The notes below the pieces were generated by a model, which was not told the DNA's origin, did not search any database, and saw only the letters and a program-made list of their open reading frames with translations. From the NCBI RefSeq assembly GCF_003024605.1, contig NZ_PYJQ01000001.1:529001-593000 (forward strand): a DNA stretch of 64,000 nt. The letters run 5' to 3'. A program made the translations under genes and the position numbers. Below are positions 8,922-18,713 of this stretch, one piece after another. Positions within the stretch are counted from its first letter, which is position 1. Every line of letters begins with the position of its first letter. Origin of the DNA: Rhizobium sp. JAB6. GTDB lineage: Bacteria > Pseudomonadota > Alphaproteobacteria > Rhizobiales > Rhizobiaceae.

Positions 8922-9085
8922 GTTTGGGGAAATCTTTAACCTTTTATTTCGGTTCGGTTATCCCGTGCCCTGATATTCTTGCGCGCGGGCAGTGCCGCGT
9001 TACTTGGGTGAATGGAGGGGTAGCGGCGCCGTGCGGCATGCTGTCCCGTGCCGGCTTCGTCAAAATTTCAGCGCGCCTCACAAAT

Positions 9086-9107
9086 TTGACGTTTACGCAA
9101 ACGTCAA
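9086..9107. promoter_or_regulatory. 22-base perfect palindrome (operator) before the beta-oxidation operon
   Basis: Nine-base arms TTGACGTTT (9086-9094) and AAACGTCAA (9099-9107) flank ACGC. The site lies 67 bases before the acyl-CoA dehydrogenase start. It resembles, from memory, sites of MerR-type LiuR regulators that control branched-chain amino acid and fatty acid catabolism in proteobacteria; that comparison is inference. Confidence 0.6.
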
Positions 9108-9174
9108 TATTTTGTAAGAGTAACACAGTGGCCGGAATCTCGAGGTCCGGCGGCGAATTGGAGGAATTCGAAAG

Positions 9175-10971
9175 ATGCCAGTCTACAAGGCCCCGGTGAA
9201 CGATACGCTCTTCGTCCTGAACGATGTGCTCGGGCTGGAGCGTTATAACAATCTTCCGGGCTATGCCGATGCCACGCCGGACATGATCGAGGCGATCGTC
9301 GGCGAAGCGGCCAAGGTGTCGGAAGAGGTGCTCTTCCCGCTCAACTATTCCGGCGATCAGGAAGGCTGCGTGCGCCATGACGACGGCACCGTCTCGACGC
9401 CGAAGGGATTCAAGGAAGCCTATCGTGCCTATCGCGAAGGCGGCTGGCTGGGTCTCGCCGTGCCGGAGGAATTCGGCGGGCAGGGGCTTCCCTATGTGCT
9501 GCACTGTGCCGTCGGCGAATATACCTCCGCCGCCAACATGTCGCTGATGATGTATCCGGGCCTGACGCAGGGTGCGATCGCCGCCATCCTCGTCCATGGC
9601 ACCGATGCGCAGAAAAAAACCTATCTGCCGAAGATGGTGGAGGGCACCTGGTCCGGTACCATGAACCTCACCGAGCCGCATTGTGGCACCGATCTCGGCC
9701 TCTTGCGCACCAAGGCAGTGCCCCAGCCTGATGGCAGCTACAAGATATCAGGCCAGAAGATCTTCATCTCGGCCGGCGAGCATGACATGACCGATAATAT
9801 CGTTCACCTCGTCCTTGCCCGCATCGAAGGCGCGCCGGAGGGCACCAAGGGCATCTCGCTATTCATCGTGCCGAAATTCCTGGTCAGGGAAGACGGCTCG
9901 CTCGGCGATCGCAACCCGGTTTCCTGTGGCGCGATCGAACACAAGATGGGAATTCACGGCAACGCCACCTGCGTCATGAACTATGATGAAGCCACGGGTT
10001 TCCTCATCGGTGCGGAGAACAAGGGTCTCAACGCCATGTTCGTGATGATGAACGAGGCGCGCCTCGGCGTCGGCCTGCAGGGTCTGGCGATTGCGGAGAT
10101 CGCATATCAGAACGCGGCCAATTATGCCCGCGAGCGCATTCAGGGCCGTTCGCTTTCCGGCCCGAAGGCACCGGACAAAAAGGCCGATCCGATCATCGTC
10201 CACCCCGATATCCGCCGCACGATGATGACGATCCGCGCCTTCAACGAGGCCGGTCGCGCCTTCCTGCTCTGGACGGCGCTGAAATCCGATATCGCCCATC
10301 GCTCTCCAGACGAGAAGGAGCGCCAGGCAGCCGACGATATCCTTGGCCTCGCGACCCCGATCTTGAAGGGCGTCATGACTGATAAGGGCTTCGAGCACGC
10401 CGTCATGGCGCAGCAGGTCTTCGGCGGTCATGGCTACATCGAAGAGCACGGCATGAGCCAATATGTCCGCGATGCCCGCATCACCATGATCTATGAAGGT
10501 GCCAACGGCATCCAGGCGCTCGATCTCGTCGGCCGCAAGCTGGCCCTGAACGGCGGCCGCGCCGTCATGGCGCTGTTCAAGGAAATCGGTGATTTCTGCG
10601 AGGAAAACCGCAGCGACGAGCAGATGGCCTTCTTTACAAAGCATCTGAAGAAGGGCTTGAACGATGTGCAGACCGCGACCATGTGGTTCATGCAGAACGC
10701 CATGGCCAAGCCCGACAATGCCGGCGCCGGCTCGACCGACTACATGCATCTCTTCGGCCTCGTCGTCCTCGGCTATATGTGGGCGAAGATGGCCAAGGCG
10801 GCGCAGGCAGGCCTTGCGGCTGCCGACAGCGCACGCGAGGATTATCTGAAGAACAAGCTTGTCACGGCGCGATTTTATATGGAGCGCATCATGCCGGAAA
10901 CGGCGCTGCGCAAGGCCCGCATCGAAACCGGCGCCGACACGATGATGGAACTGGCGGCGGAAGCCTTTTGA
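9175..10971 (+). CDS. Acyl-CoA dehydrogenase (FadE-type, long C-terminal domain)
   Basis: This 598-residue flavoenzyme catalyses the first, FAD-dependent oxidation step of beta-oxidation. It has the N-terminal helix extension and the additional C-terminal domain of the 600-residue acyl-CoA dehydrogenase subfamily. Visible motifs are [16 protein letters not shown] (flavin/substrate region, about residue 164) and [15 protein letters not shown] followed by [12 protein letters not shown], where E441 aligns with the catalytic base. GGAGG lies ten bases before the ATG. It heads an operon with a thiolase (33 bases on) and a hydratase/dehydrogenase. Acyl chain length preference cannot be read from the sequence. 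Confidence 0.92.
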   Translation: MPVYKAPVNDTLFVLNDVLGLERYNNLPGYADATPDMIEAIVGEAAKVSEEVLFPLNYSGDQEGCVRHDDGTVSTPKGFKEAYRAYREGGWLGLAVPEEFGGQGLPYVLHCAVGEYTSAANMSLMMYPGLTQGAIAAILVHGTDAQKKTYLPKMVEGTWSGTMNLTEPHCGTDLGLLRTKAVPQPDGSYKISGQKIFISAGEHDMTDNIVHLVLARIEGAPEGTKGISLFIVPKFLVREDGSLGDRNPVSCGAIEHKMGIHGNATCVMNYDEATGFLIGAENKGLNAMFVMMNEARLGVGLQGLAIAEIAYQNAANYARERIQGRSLSGPKAPDKKADPIIVHPDIRRTMMTIRAFNEAGRAFLLWTALKSDIAHRSPDEKERQAADDILGLATPILKGVMTDKGFEHAVMAQQVFGGHGYIEEHGMSQYVRDARITMIYEGANGIQALDLVGRKLALNGGRAVMALFKEIGDFCEENRSDEQMAFFTKHLKKGLNDVQTATMWFMQNAMAKPDNAGAGSTDYMHLFGLVVLGYMWAKMAKAAQAGLAAADSAREDYLKNKLVTARFYMERIMPETALRKARIETGADTMMELAAEAF

Positions 10972-11004
10972 GCAAGGCGGCTTGCCGCCGCAGGGAGATG
11001 AGAC

Positions 11005-12213
11005 ATGACCGAGGTTTTCATTTACGACCACGTGCGCACGCCGCGCGGGCGCGGCAAGAAGGATGGGGCGCTGCATGAAGTGCCCTCCGTGCGTCTTGCC
11101 GCCAAGACGCTGGAGGCGATCCGCGACCGCAATGGCCTCGATACCGCAACGGTGGATGACATCATCATGGGCTGCGTCGACCCGGTCATGGATGCCGGCG
11201 CCGTCATTCCGAAGGGCGCTGCTTTCGAGGCCGGCTACTCCACCAAGGCGCCGGGCATGCAGATTTCCCGCTTCTGTGCCTCGGGCCTCGATGCCGTGAA
11301 TTTCGGCGCAGGCAAGATCGCGCAAGGGGCCGACGATATCGTCATCGCCGGCGGCGTCGAAAGCATGTCACGCGTCGGCCTGGGCATGTCCGGCGGCGCC
11401 TGGTTCATGGACCCCTCAGTCAATTTCCCGGCCTATTTTATGCCGCAGGGCGTGTCGGCCGATCTCATCGCCACCAAATACGGCTTCTCGCGCGATGACG
11501 TCGATGCCTATGCCGTCGAAAGCCAGAAGCGCGCCGCCAATGCCTGGGAGAAGGGCTATTTCAGGAATTCGGTCATTCCGGTGAAAGATATCAACGGCCT
11601 GACCATTCTCGACCGTGACGAGCACATGCGTCCCGGCACGGATATGCAGGCGCTCGCCTCGCTCAATCCGTCCTTCCAGCTGCCCGGTGAAATGGGCGGT
11701 TTCGAAGCCGTTGCCATCCAGGCGCATCCGGAAGTCGAGCGCATCAACTATGTCCATCATGCCGGCAATTCCTCCGGCATCGTCGATGGCGCTGCCGCCG
11801 TGCTGCTTGGCTCCAAGGCGGGCGGGGAGAGCATGGGGCTGAAGCCGCGCGGCCGCATCAAGGCTTTCGCTAATATCGGTTCCGACCCGGCGCTGATGCT
11901 GACCGGCCCGGTCGATGTCACCGAGAAACTCCTGAAACGCACCGGCATGACACTCGCCGATATCGACCTTTTCGAACTCAACGAAGCCTTCGCCGCCGTC
12001 GTGCTGCGCTACATGCAGGCCTTCGACATTCCGCATGACAAGATCAACGTCAATGGCGGCGCGATTGCCATGGGCCATCCGCTCGGCGCGACCGGCGCGA
12101 TGATCCTCGGCACCGTACTCGACGAGCTGGAGCGCCGCGATCTCAACACGGCGCTCGTAACACTCTGCATCGGCGCCGGCATGGGCACCGCCACGATCGT
12201 CGAACGCGTCTGA
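11005..12213 (+). CDS. Acetyl-CoA C-acyltransferase (thiolase, FadA-type)
   Basis: This 402-residue thiolase catalyses the final thiolytic cleavage of beta-oxidation. The catalytic residues are present: nucleophile C91 in [13 protein letters not shown]358 in [14 protein letters not shown], and C388 in [11 protein letters not shown]. The ATG follows an AGGGAGATGAG ribosome-binding region. The gene is 13 bases before the hydratase/dehydrogenase gene, so the two probably form the FadA/FadB-like trifunctional complex. A purely biosynthetic acetoacetyl-CoA thiolase is unlikely given the operon. The annotation as FadA-like rather than strict FadA is safer because the proteobacterial fadBA order is reversed here. 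Confidence 0.92.
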   Translation: MTEVFIYDHVRTPRGRGKKDGALHEVPSVRLAAKTLEAIRDRNGLDTATVDDIIMGCVDPVMDAGAVIPKGAAFEAGYSTKAPGMQISRFCASGLDAVNFGAGKIAQGADDIVIAGGVESMSRVGLGMSGGAWFMDPSVNFPAYFMPQGVSADLIATKYGFSRDDVDAYAVESQKRAANAWEKGYFRNSVIPVKDINGLTILDRDEHMRPGTDMQALASLNPSFQLPGEMGGFEAVAIQAHPEVERINYVHHAGNSSGIVDGAAAVLLGSKAGGESMGLKPRGRIKAFANIGSDPALMLTGPVDVTEKLLKRTGMTLADIDLFELNEAFAAVVLRYMQAFDIPHDKINVNGGAIAMGHPLGATGAMILGTVLDELERRDLNTALVTLCIGAGMGTATIVERV

Positions 12214-12226
12214 GGGGAGGAAACCA

Positions 12227-14437
12227 ATGGCCTACACGAATTTCACCGTCGAAACGGACGCTGACGGCATCGCCCTCGTCACTTGGGACATGCCTGGCAA
12301 ATCCATGAATGTCTTCACCGCCGAGATCCTGGAAGAGCTGAACGCCATCATTGACGCGACCGCCGCCGATGCCGCGGTTAAGGGCGTGGTCTTCACCTCT
12401 GGCAAGTCCTCCTTCTCCGGCGGCGCCGATCTCTCGATGATCAAGTCGATGTTCTCCTTCTATCAGGAGGAGAAGGCCAAGGACCCCGCCGCTGCCACGC
12501 AGAAGCTCTTCGATCTCGTAGGGCGCATGACGGGCCTGTTCCGCAAGCTCGAAACCTGCGGCAAGCCCTGGGTTTCGGCCATCAACGGCACCTGCATGGG
12601 CGGCGCTTTCGAGTTGTCGCTCGCCTGCCATGGCCGAGTCGCATCGAACGCCAAGAGCGTCAAGATCGCGCTGCCCGAGGTCAAGGTCGGCATCTTCCCC
12701 GGCGCTGGCGGCACGCAGCGCATCTCCCGCCTGACGGATGCGCAATCCGCCTTGCAGATGATGACGACGGGCCAGTCGCTGACGGCGGCACGCGCCAAGG
12801 CGATGAACCTCGTGCATCAGGTGGTCGAGCCGGATCAATTGATCCCGGCCGCCAAGCAGATGATCAAGGACGGGCTGAAGCCTGTGGCACCCTGGGACGA
12901 AAAGGGCTTCAAGGCACCGGGCGGCGGCATCTGGACGCCTGCAGCCGCACAGCTCTGGCCGGCGGCGCCAGCCATCCTGCGCCGCGAGACGGCGGGCAAT
13001 TATCCGGCAGCGCTCGCCATCCTCAAATGCGTCTATGAAGGCCTGCAGGTTCCCTTCGATACCGGCCTGAAGATCGAGCAGCGCTATTTCACCCATGTGC
13101 TGCAGACCACCGAAGCCTATTCGATGATCCGCTCGCTGTTCATCTCCATGCAGGAACTCGGCAAGGGCGCCCGCCGTCCGGCAGGCCGGCCGAAGACCGA
13201 GCTGAAGAAGGTCGGCGTCGTCGGTGCCGGTTTCATGGGTGCCTCCATCGCCTATGTCACCGCCGCCGCCGGCATTCCCGTCACGCTCATCGATCGCGAT
13301 ATCGAAGCCGCGACCAAGGGCAAGGGCGTCGGAGAAGGGCTGGTCAAGGATTCGGTCGGTAAGGGAAGGTTGACCCAAGATGAAGGCGCTGCTCTGCTTG
13401 CCCGTATCACCCCGTCGGCCGATTATGCCGATCTCAAGGATGCCGATCTCGTCATCGAGGCGGTGTTCGAAGACCGCGAGGTCAAGAAGGCCGTCATCGA
13501 GGCCGTCGAAGCCGTGCTGCCCTCCGGTGCCGTCTTCGCCTCTAACACCTCGACACTGCCCATCACCGGCCTTGCGAAGAACTCCAAACGCCCGGCCGAT
13601 TTCATCGGCGTCCACTTCTTCTCCCCGGTCGAGAAGATGATGCTGACCGAAGTCATCCTCGGCAAGGAAACCGACGATCATGCTCTCGCCGTCGCGCTCG
13701 ATTATGTCGCGGCCATCAAGAAGACGCCGATCGTCGTCAACGACACGCGCGGCTTCTTCGTCAATCGCTGCGTCTTCCGCTACATCCACGAAGCCTATGA
13801 CATGCTGATCGAAGGCGTGCCGGCGGCCATGATCGAAAACGCCGCCAAGATGGCCGGCATGCCTGTCGGGCCTCTGGCGCTGAACGACGAAGTCGCTATC
13901 GATCTGTCCTACAAGATCCTGAAGGCGACGGTTGCCGATCTTGGCGAGAAGGCGGTCGATCCGCGTCACATGCAGCTGATCAGCGGTCTCGTCGAAGGCG
14001 AGGGACGCCTGGGTCGGAAGAACTCCAAGGGCTTCTACGATTATCCGCCGAAACCGGCGAAGAAGTCGTTCTGGCCGGGCCTCAAGGATCTCTATCCGCA
14101 GAAGAAGGCCGATGAGGTCGATGTCGACGTGCTGAAACAGCGTTTCCTCGTCACCATCGCGCTGGAAGCCGCCCGCACCATGGAAGAAGGCATCGTCACC
14201 GATCCGCGCGAAGCCGATGTCGGCTCCATCCTCGGCTTCGGCTTCGCCCCCTATACCGGCGGCGCGCTGTCCTACATCGACGGCGTGGGCGTGAAGACCT
14301 TCGTTGATCTCTGCGATAAGCTGGCGGCCACCTACGGCCCGCATTTCCAGCCGACGGCGCTGTTGAAGGATATGGCCGCGAAGGGGGAGACCTTCTACGG
14401 CCGCTTCGACCCTTATGGTGCGAAGAAGGCCGCTTGA
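12227..14437 (+). CDS. Bifunctional enoyl-CoA hydratase / 3-hydroxyacyl-CoA dehydrogenase (FadB/FadJ-type)
   Basis: This 736-residue protein carries the two middle steps of beta-oxidation. The N-terminal crotonase domain (about residues 1-190) shows the oxyanion-hole segments [12 protein letters not shown] and [18 protein letters not shown], and [16 protein letters not shown]. The central NAD-binding domain begins near residue 328 with [15 protein letters not shown]; the C-terminal dehydrogenase domains include [15 protein letters not shown]. Length and order match the FadB/FadJ alpha subunit. It is the last gene of the three-gene operon and ends 32 bases before a strong terminator. Confidence 0.93.
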   Translation: MAYTNFTVETDADGIALVTWDMPGKSMNVFTAEILEELNAIIDATAADAAVKGVVFTSGKSSFSGGADLSMIKSMFSFYQEEKAKDPAAATQKLFDLVGRMTGLFRKLETCGKPWVSAINGTCMGGAFELSLACHGRVASNAKSVKIALPEVKVGIFPGAGGTQRISRLTDAQSALQMMTTGQSLTAARAKAMNLVHQVVEPDQLIPAAKQMIKDGLKPVAPWDEKGFKAPGGGIWTPAAAQLWPAAPAILRRETAGNYPAALAILKCVYEGLQVPFDTGLKIEQRYFTHVLQTTEAYSMIRSLFISMQELGKGARRPAGRPKTELKKVGVVGAGFMGASIAYVTAAAGIPVTLIDRDIEAATKGKGVGEGLVKDSVGKGRLTQDEGAALLARITPSADYADLKDADLVIEAVFEDREVKKAVIEAVEAVLPSGAVFASNTSTLPITGLAKNSKRPADFIGVHFFSPVEKMMLTEVILGKETDDHALAVALDYVAAIKKTPIVVNDTRGFFVNRCVFRYIHEAYDMLIEGVPAAMIENAAKMAGMPVGPLALNDEVAIDLSYKILKATVADLGEKAVDPRHMQLISGLVEGEGRLGRKNSKGFYDYPPKPAKKSFWPGLKDLYPQKKADEVDVDVLKQRFLVTIALEAARTMEEGIVTDPREADVGSILGFGFAPYTGGALSYIDGVGVKTFVDLCDKLAATYGPHFQPTALLKDMAAKGETFYGRFDPYGAKKAA

Positions 14438-14469
14438 GCCAACAAGCCATTGCTGGGGACAAATCATGG

Positions 14470-14499
14470 GCCGCTTCCGGCGGGAGCGGCACTTTTGTT
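14470..14499 (+). terminator. Terminator of the beta-oxidation operon
   Basis: A nine-base stem with one G-T pair (14470-14478 with 14482-14490) and a three-base loop is followed by ACTTTTGTT. It starts 33 bases after the last stop codon. Confidence 0.8.
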
Positions 14500-14538
14500 C
14501 GTTCAGCATCAGATCAAAGGAAATACGTAAGATTATGC

Positions 14539-15750
14539 TTACGTATTGCTTAATGGCTTCTCTTGCCCCGCCATCAGCGCAACAACGCCCCAGCCGACGA
14601 GCAGGAGGATTGCCGCCGCGTAGATATCGGCGGCCTCGGCAAAGCCGAGCGCTTTCGACAGGAACCCGGCCAGGATGGCGGGCACGCTGAAGGCGAGGTA
14701 ACTCTGGATGTAGAAGGCCGAGAGCAGCCCGGCGCGTTCGTCGGGCTTTGCCAGCGGCATGATGCTTCTGACCGTGCCGAGGAAAGCTGCCCCGAAGCCC
14801 GCGCCGGCAATCAGAGTTCCGAGCGCAAGAATCGGCACTTCAGCCGCATGCATGCCGGCAATGACGGTCAGGATGCCGAGCGTCATGCTCGGTATGCCAA
14901 ACCGCATGATCGTAGCGGCGGATCGCTTGCGCAGAAGGAAGACCGCTGCCGCACCGCTGATCGTCAAGGCCGCGACTACGGAGCCGCCGACCAGGGGCGC
15001 CGTACTGCCGGTGGTCGCGCCGATCAGCGAGGGCACCAGCGATAGATAGAAGCCGGCGAGCGCCCAGACGGCGATATTGATCGGCGTCAGCGCGAGCAGC
15101 GTCCGCCGCGCTTGCTGCGGAACGGCGATTTCCGGCTTCAGGGATGCGAGTAAGCCGGCACGTCGGCTCGTTGTTTCCGGCACCAGCCATAGCAGTGCGG
15201 CTTGCAGCGTCAGAAGAGCGAGTGTGACGACATAGACAAGCGCGGTCGGAGCCGGCGCGAACTGGATCAGCAGGCTCGTCCCCAGCGCGCCGATCGCCAT
15301 GCCGGCAAGCGGGGCTAAGCTGTTGGTGATCGATCCCCTGATGGGATCGAGATCGACAAGGGCGGCGCCGATGGAGCTGACGGCGGTGCCCGTCGCGAAG
15401 CCCTGCACAGTACGGGCAGCAATCAGCCAATCGGCCCCTCGAGCCATTAAAAACAGCGCTATCGCCACCATATTGAGGAGGATCGAAGCGAAGATCACGG
15501 GCCGACGGCCGAGATGGTCGGAAATCGAGCCGACGATGAGCAGCGCGGCGAGAAGGGAAAAGGCGTAGACGGCGAAGATCACCGTAAGCAGCACCGGGGA
15601 GAAGGCGAAAGCCTGCTGATAAAGGCGGTAGAGGGGCGTTGGCACGGATGAGGCGGCCAGAAACAGAGCGCTGGTCGCGGCATAGTAGAACGGCGCCAGG
15701 CGTCTGGCTGCCGAAATCGGAGCGCTGGCGGTGGAATCGAGTTCGGTCAT
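14539..15750 (-). CDS. MFS transporter (probable drug or metabolite exporter)
   Basis: This 403-residue protein is a 12-span major facilitator. The family motif A is seen between spans 2 and 3 as GSISDHLGRRPVI, and the aromatic N-terminal span begins at LAPFYYAATSALFLA. Roughly equal halves are separated by a short charged loop near residue 200. It is divergent from a TetR-family regulator, an arrangement typical of exporters whose expression is released when the regulator binds the exported compound. Substrate is unknown. The convergent beta-oxidation terminator lies 39 bases past its stop. Confidence 0.85.
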   Translation of the reverse strand: MTELDSTASAPISAARRLAPFYYAATSALFLAASSVPTPLYRLYQQAFAFSPVLLTVIFAVYAFSLLAALLIVGSISDHLGRRPVIFASILLNMVAIALFLMARGADWLIAARTVQGFATGTAVSSIGAALVDLDPIRGSITNSLAPLAGMAIGALGTSLLIQFAPAPTALVYVVTLALLTLQAALLWLVPETTSRRAGLLASLKPEIAVPQQARRTLLALTPINIAVWALAGFYLSLVPSLIGATTGSTAPLVGGSVVAALTISGAAAVFLLRKRSAATIMRFGIPSMTLGILTVIAGMHAAEVPILALGTLIAGAGFGAAFLGTVRSIMPLAKPDERAGLLSAFYIQSYLAFSVPAILAGFLSKALGFAEAADIYAAAILLLVGWGVVALMAGQEKPLSNT

Positions 15751-15778
15751 CGACTATATCCTGCCTAAAGCTAAAAGA

Positions 15779-15833
15779 TTGCGTTAGGCGCATATAGGGT
15801 GCCCGACGTATAGAAGCAAATAATTTGCGTTAG
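15779..15833. promoter_or_regulatory. Palindrome and repeated 9-mer in the MFS/TetR divergent promoter
   Basis: A perfect 13-base palindrome with arms GCAAAT and ATTTGC around A sits at 15816-15828. The 9-mer TTGCGTTAG occurs twice, at 15779-15787 and 15825-15833. Both lie in the divergent spacer and suit a TetR operator. Placement of the regulator start at 15884 leaves the whole site upstream of the gene. Confidence 0.5.
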
Positions 15834-15883
15834 TGAATGTCCATGGTCATTCACGATCCGCAAAGGGAAATTGGCAAGAGCTT

Positions 15884-16459
15884 ATGGGCTATCGAGAAAA
15901 TCCCCGCCCGGGCGGGCGCAGCGCCAGAGTGCAGGCGGCCGTACATCAATCCGTGCGCGACATGCTGGCGACAATGGATCGCGCCGATGTAACGATCCCG
16001 CTGATCGCGCAGCGCGCCAATGTCACGCCGTCGACGATCTACCGCCGCTGGGGCGACCTTCAAAAGCTTCTGGCGGATGTTGCCGCCTCGCGCCTGCAGC
16101 CCGAAGGCGAGCCCGCCAGGATCGGCAGCGCCCGGGAGGACCTGGAGGCCTGGGTCGAGCAATATGCCGATGAAATGGCCTCGGGAGTCGGACGACAACT
16201 GCTACGCGATGTTCTCGCGGTGCCCGATAGCGCCAATGCGGAAAAATGCGGCACCTATACACGCCGCCAACTGAGCGTGTTTATTGCGCGCGCGGAGGCA
16301 GCTGGCGAACCCTTTCCGACGCTGGTAGACCTGATGGATCACATCATCTCGCCGATCATCTATCGCATCCTCTTCGACCAGGCGCCCGATCCCGACCATG
16401 TACGAAAACTCGTTGCGAAGGTAATGGCGGAGAGCAGGCAAAGCTTGATGCGCGGCTGA
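15884..16459 (+). CDS. TetR/AcrR-family transcriptional regulator
   Basis: From the ATG at 15884 the protein has 191 residues. The N-terminal helix-turn-helix is clear: DVTIPLIAQRANVTPSTIYRRWGDLQKLLADVA, around residues 35-67. The C-terminal ligand domain is of the TetR_C type with no recognisable ligand motif. A GTG at 15833 would add 17 residues but falls inside the probable operator repeat, so the downstream ATG, preceded by AAGAG, is preferred. It most likely represses the divergent MFS exporter gene and itself. Ligand unknown. Confidence 0.85.
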   Translation: MGYRENPRPGGRSARVQAAVHQSVRDMLATMDRADVTIPLIAQRANVTPSTIYRRWGDLQKLLADVAASRLQPEGEPARIGSAREDLEAWVEQYADEMASGVGRQLLRDVLAVPDSANAEKCGTYTRRQLSVFIARAEAAGEPFPTLVDLMDHIISPIIYRILFDQAPDPDHVRKLVAKVMAESRQSLMRG

Positions 16460-16696
16460 CACTAGCGAACGACTCACTCGAAGTCGAAGGACACGTTCAG
16501 TAGCCTCGGCTTGGTTGCTCGCAACTGACGAACAAGTTGCCGAACATATGAGCGTTAAAATTGCCAAACCTGCCAAATTATTATGGGATATGCCTGCCTG
16601 GATGGGGTTCGAGGTCGATTTGCTGTTGAAAATAAGGAAAAAAATGGTGCTAATCATTAATAGTGAATTCAACGGCAACGCGAAGGGGACTGCTCA

Positions 16697-17122
16697 ATGC
16701 TTAGTGAATTCAAGGCTTTTATTGCCCGTGGCAATGTCATGGATCTCGCGGTCGGCGTGATCATCGGCGGCGCTTTCGGCGGCATCGTGAAATCGCTGGT
16801 TGATGATATCATCATGCCGATCGTCGGTGCGATCTTCGGCGGCTTCGATTTCTCGAACTACTTCATCGGCCTCTCCTCGGCGGTCAACGCGCCGACGTTG
16901 GCAGCGGCCCGCGCGCAGGGCGCGGTCTTCGCCTACGGCAATTTCATCACCGTGCTCATCAACTTCCTCATCCTTGCCTGGATCATCTTCCTGATGGTCA
17001 AGGGTGTGAACACGCTGCGCGCCCAGCTTGAGCGGAAGGAAGAGAAGGTTGCCGAGGCCGCACCGCCGCCGGCCGACGTGCAATTGCTTACCGAAATCCG
17101 CGATCTTCTCGCCAAGCGCTGA
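16697..17122 (+). CDS. mscL: Large-conductance mechanosensitive channel MscL
   Basis: This 141-residue inner-membrane channel opens under extreme membrane tension to release solutes during hypo-osmotic shock. The signature N-terminus [20 protein letters not shown] and the following [18 protein letters not shown] are present. Two membrane spans lie at about residues 15-45 and 75-100, joined by a periplasmic loop, and the C-terminal cytoplasmic helix ends in [17 protein letters not shown] precedes the ATG. It appears to be a single-gene unit; the 237-base spacer before it shows no gene. Confidence 0.96.
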   Translation: MLSEFKAFIARGNVMDLAVGVIIGGAFGGIVKSLVDDIIMPIVGAIFGGFDFSNYFIGLSSAVNAPTLAAARAQGAVFAYGNFITVLINFLILAWIIFLMVKGVNTLRAQLERKEEKVAEAAPPPADVQLLTEIRDLLAKR

Positions 17123-17267
17123 CACGCTTCGCTCGATTCTTTTCACGAGTCCCGGTCCATACCAGGACTGGGGCTTTATTCATCACCAAAATCGATCGGT
17201 CACTAAGGCAAAGTCATGGGATTTGTCCGCCGCTCTGCTTTATGAAGGCAGAAACCGGAGACTTTGC

Positions 17268-18434
17268 ATGCCCATACTGAATAGCCTCAGCCCGCGCGCG
17301 CTTGCAGCGCCCGAAAGCGGGATCGTCGAAGTGGTCAATTATGCCCGCGGCCGCGAGGGTCTGCTGCCGCTCTGGGTTGGCGAGGGCGATCTGCCGACGC
17401 CGGATTTCATCAATCGCGCCGCCATGGCTTCGCTCAACGCCGGCGAGACCTTCTACACCTGGCAGCGCGGCATTCCGGAGCTACGCCAGGCGCTGGCGGA
17501 TTACTACGGCCGGCATTTCGGCACATCGCTGCCGATGGAGAATTTCTATGTCGTCGGCTCCGGCATGCAGGCGATCCAGCTCTCCGTGCAGGCGATCACC
17601 TCTCCGGGTGACGAGATGGTCTATCTGTCGCCTGCCTGGCCGAACATCGCCGCCGCGCTGGAGATCGCCGGCGCTCGCTCGGTTCCCGTCCCCCTTCGGT
17701 TCGAACACGGCAAATGGTCGCTCGATTTGGAACGGCTGGAAGCGGCGATCACGCCGAAAACCAAGGGCCTCTTCATCAATACCCCGTCCAACCCCACCGG
17801 CTGGACGGCGACCCATCAGGATCTCCGCGATATTCTCGCGCTGGCGCGCAAGCACGATCTCTGGATCATGGCCGACGAAATCTATGCGCTCTACTATTAT
17901 GCCGGCGGCCGCGCACCGAGCTTCCTCGATGTCAAGGAAGCCGACGACAAGATCCTCTTCGTCAATTCCTTCTCGAAAAACTGGTCGATGACCGGCTGGC
18001 GCGTCGGCTGGATCGTCGCCCCGGCCGAGATCGGACAGGTGATTGAAAACCTCGTGCAATATTCGACCTCGGGCGTGGCGCAGTTCATGCAGAGGGGCGC
18101 GGTTGCGGCGCTGAACGAGGGCGACGATTTCGTGCGCTCCAATATCGAGAAGGCCACTCGCTCGCGCGATATTCTCTGCGACGCGCTGATCGCCACCAAC
18201 CGCGTGGAGACGCTGAAGCCGGATGGCGCGCTCTATTCCTTCCTGAAGATCGACGGTGTCACCGACAGCCGCAAGGCCGCCATCGACATAGTCGACAAGA
18301 CCGGCGTGGGCCTGGCGCCTGGGACGGCTTTCGGTGTGGGTGGCGAGCTGTTCATGCGTGCCTGCTTCCTGCGCGATCCGGTGCAGGTGGCGGATGCTGC
18401 GGAGCGGTTGAGCCGATATATTTTGAGTTTGTAA
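17268..18434 (+). CDS. Pyridoxal-phosphate-dependent aminotransferase (class I/II)
   Basis: This 388-residue fold-type I aminotransferase has the PLP-lysine K237 in NSFSKNWSMTGWRVGW, the NTPSNPTGW segment (about residue 168) that contacts the cofactor, and MADEIYALYYY with the conserved aspartate. A conserved C-terminal arginine in FMRACFLRDP should bind the substrate carboxylate. The ATG at 17268 begins the family-like sequence; upstream in-frame codons overlap mscL and are not used. The amino acid substrate cannot be told; aspartate-type aminotransferases are the closest general group. It stands alone between mscL and an epimerase gene. Confidence 0.85.
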   Translation: MPILNSLSPRALAAPESGIVEVVNYARGREGLLPLWVGEGDLPTPDFINRAAMASLNAGETFYTWQRGIPELRQALADYYGRHFGTSLPMENFYVVGSGMQAIQLSVQAITSPGDEMVYLSPAWPNIAAALEIAGARSVPVPLRFEHGKWSLDLERLEAAITPKTKGLFINTPSNPTGWTATHQDLRDILALARKHDLWIMADEIYALYYYAGGRAPSFLDVKEADDKILFVNSFSKNWSMTGWRVGWIVAPAEIGQVIENLVQYSTSGVAQFMQRGAVAALNEGDDFVRSNIEKATRSRDILCDALIATNRVETLKPDGALYSFLKIDGVTDSRKAAIDIVDKTGVGLAPGTAFGVGGELFMRACFLRDPVQVADAAERLSRYILSL

Positions 18435-18464
18435 CGAGAGGGCTTCGCTTCGGCCGGATCTACG

Positions 18465-18528
18465 ATCGAGAGCCTTCCTCTCGATTGCCCCACCTCTGAT
18501 ACCCTCTGTCCCTTTCGGGGACAGAGGG
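18465..18528. repeat. Two tandem hairpins of a possible intergenic palindromic element
   Basis: Hairpin one has perfect eight-base arms (ATCGAGAG at 18465-18472, CTCTCGAT at 18478-18485). Hairpin two has perfect 11-base arms (18502-18512 and 18518-18528). Neither is followed by a T run, so a simple terminator is doubtful; mRNA 3-prime end protection or a dispersed repeat is possible. Confidence 0.45.
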
Positions 18529-18713
18529 GGTGAACACTCTCCAAGCAAGAGATGTCCATCATCTGCGTCCCCAATCCATAAAATCCAATCAAATCGCGAA
18601 AGCACACCCTAACCATCCCCACAATCTTTCCCGCCAGGCCTTCCGCTTTTAATCAATTCCGCAGGGGAAACGGTCTCATATAACGCCGATAAGACTTGGC
18701 GGGGACGCGAAGA

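Larger units (their letters stand above)
8691..9174. other. 484-base divergent intergenic region between podJ and the beta-oxidation operon
   Basis: Open frames here show no family likeness and no ribosome-binding site, so I see no gene. The part near 8880-8945 is AT-richer than its surroundings and holds CtrA-like sites. The part near 9080-9115 is also AT-rich and holds a perfect palindrome before the acyl-CoA dehydrogenase gene. Two promoters facing away from each other are expected. Confidence 0.6.

Noticed and set aside
12143..14509. A 788-codon leftward open frame opposite the hydratase/dehydrogenase
   Set aside because: Antisense shadow of a clear FadB/FadJ-type protein.
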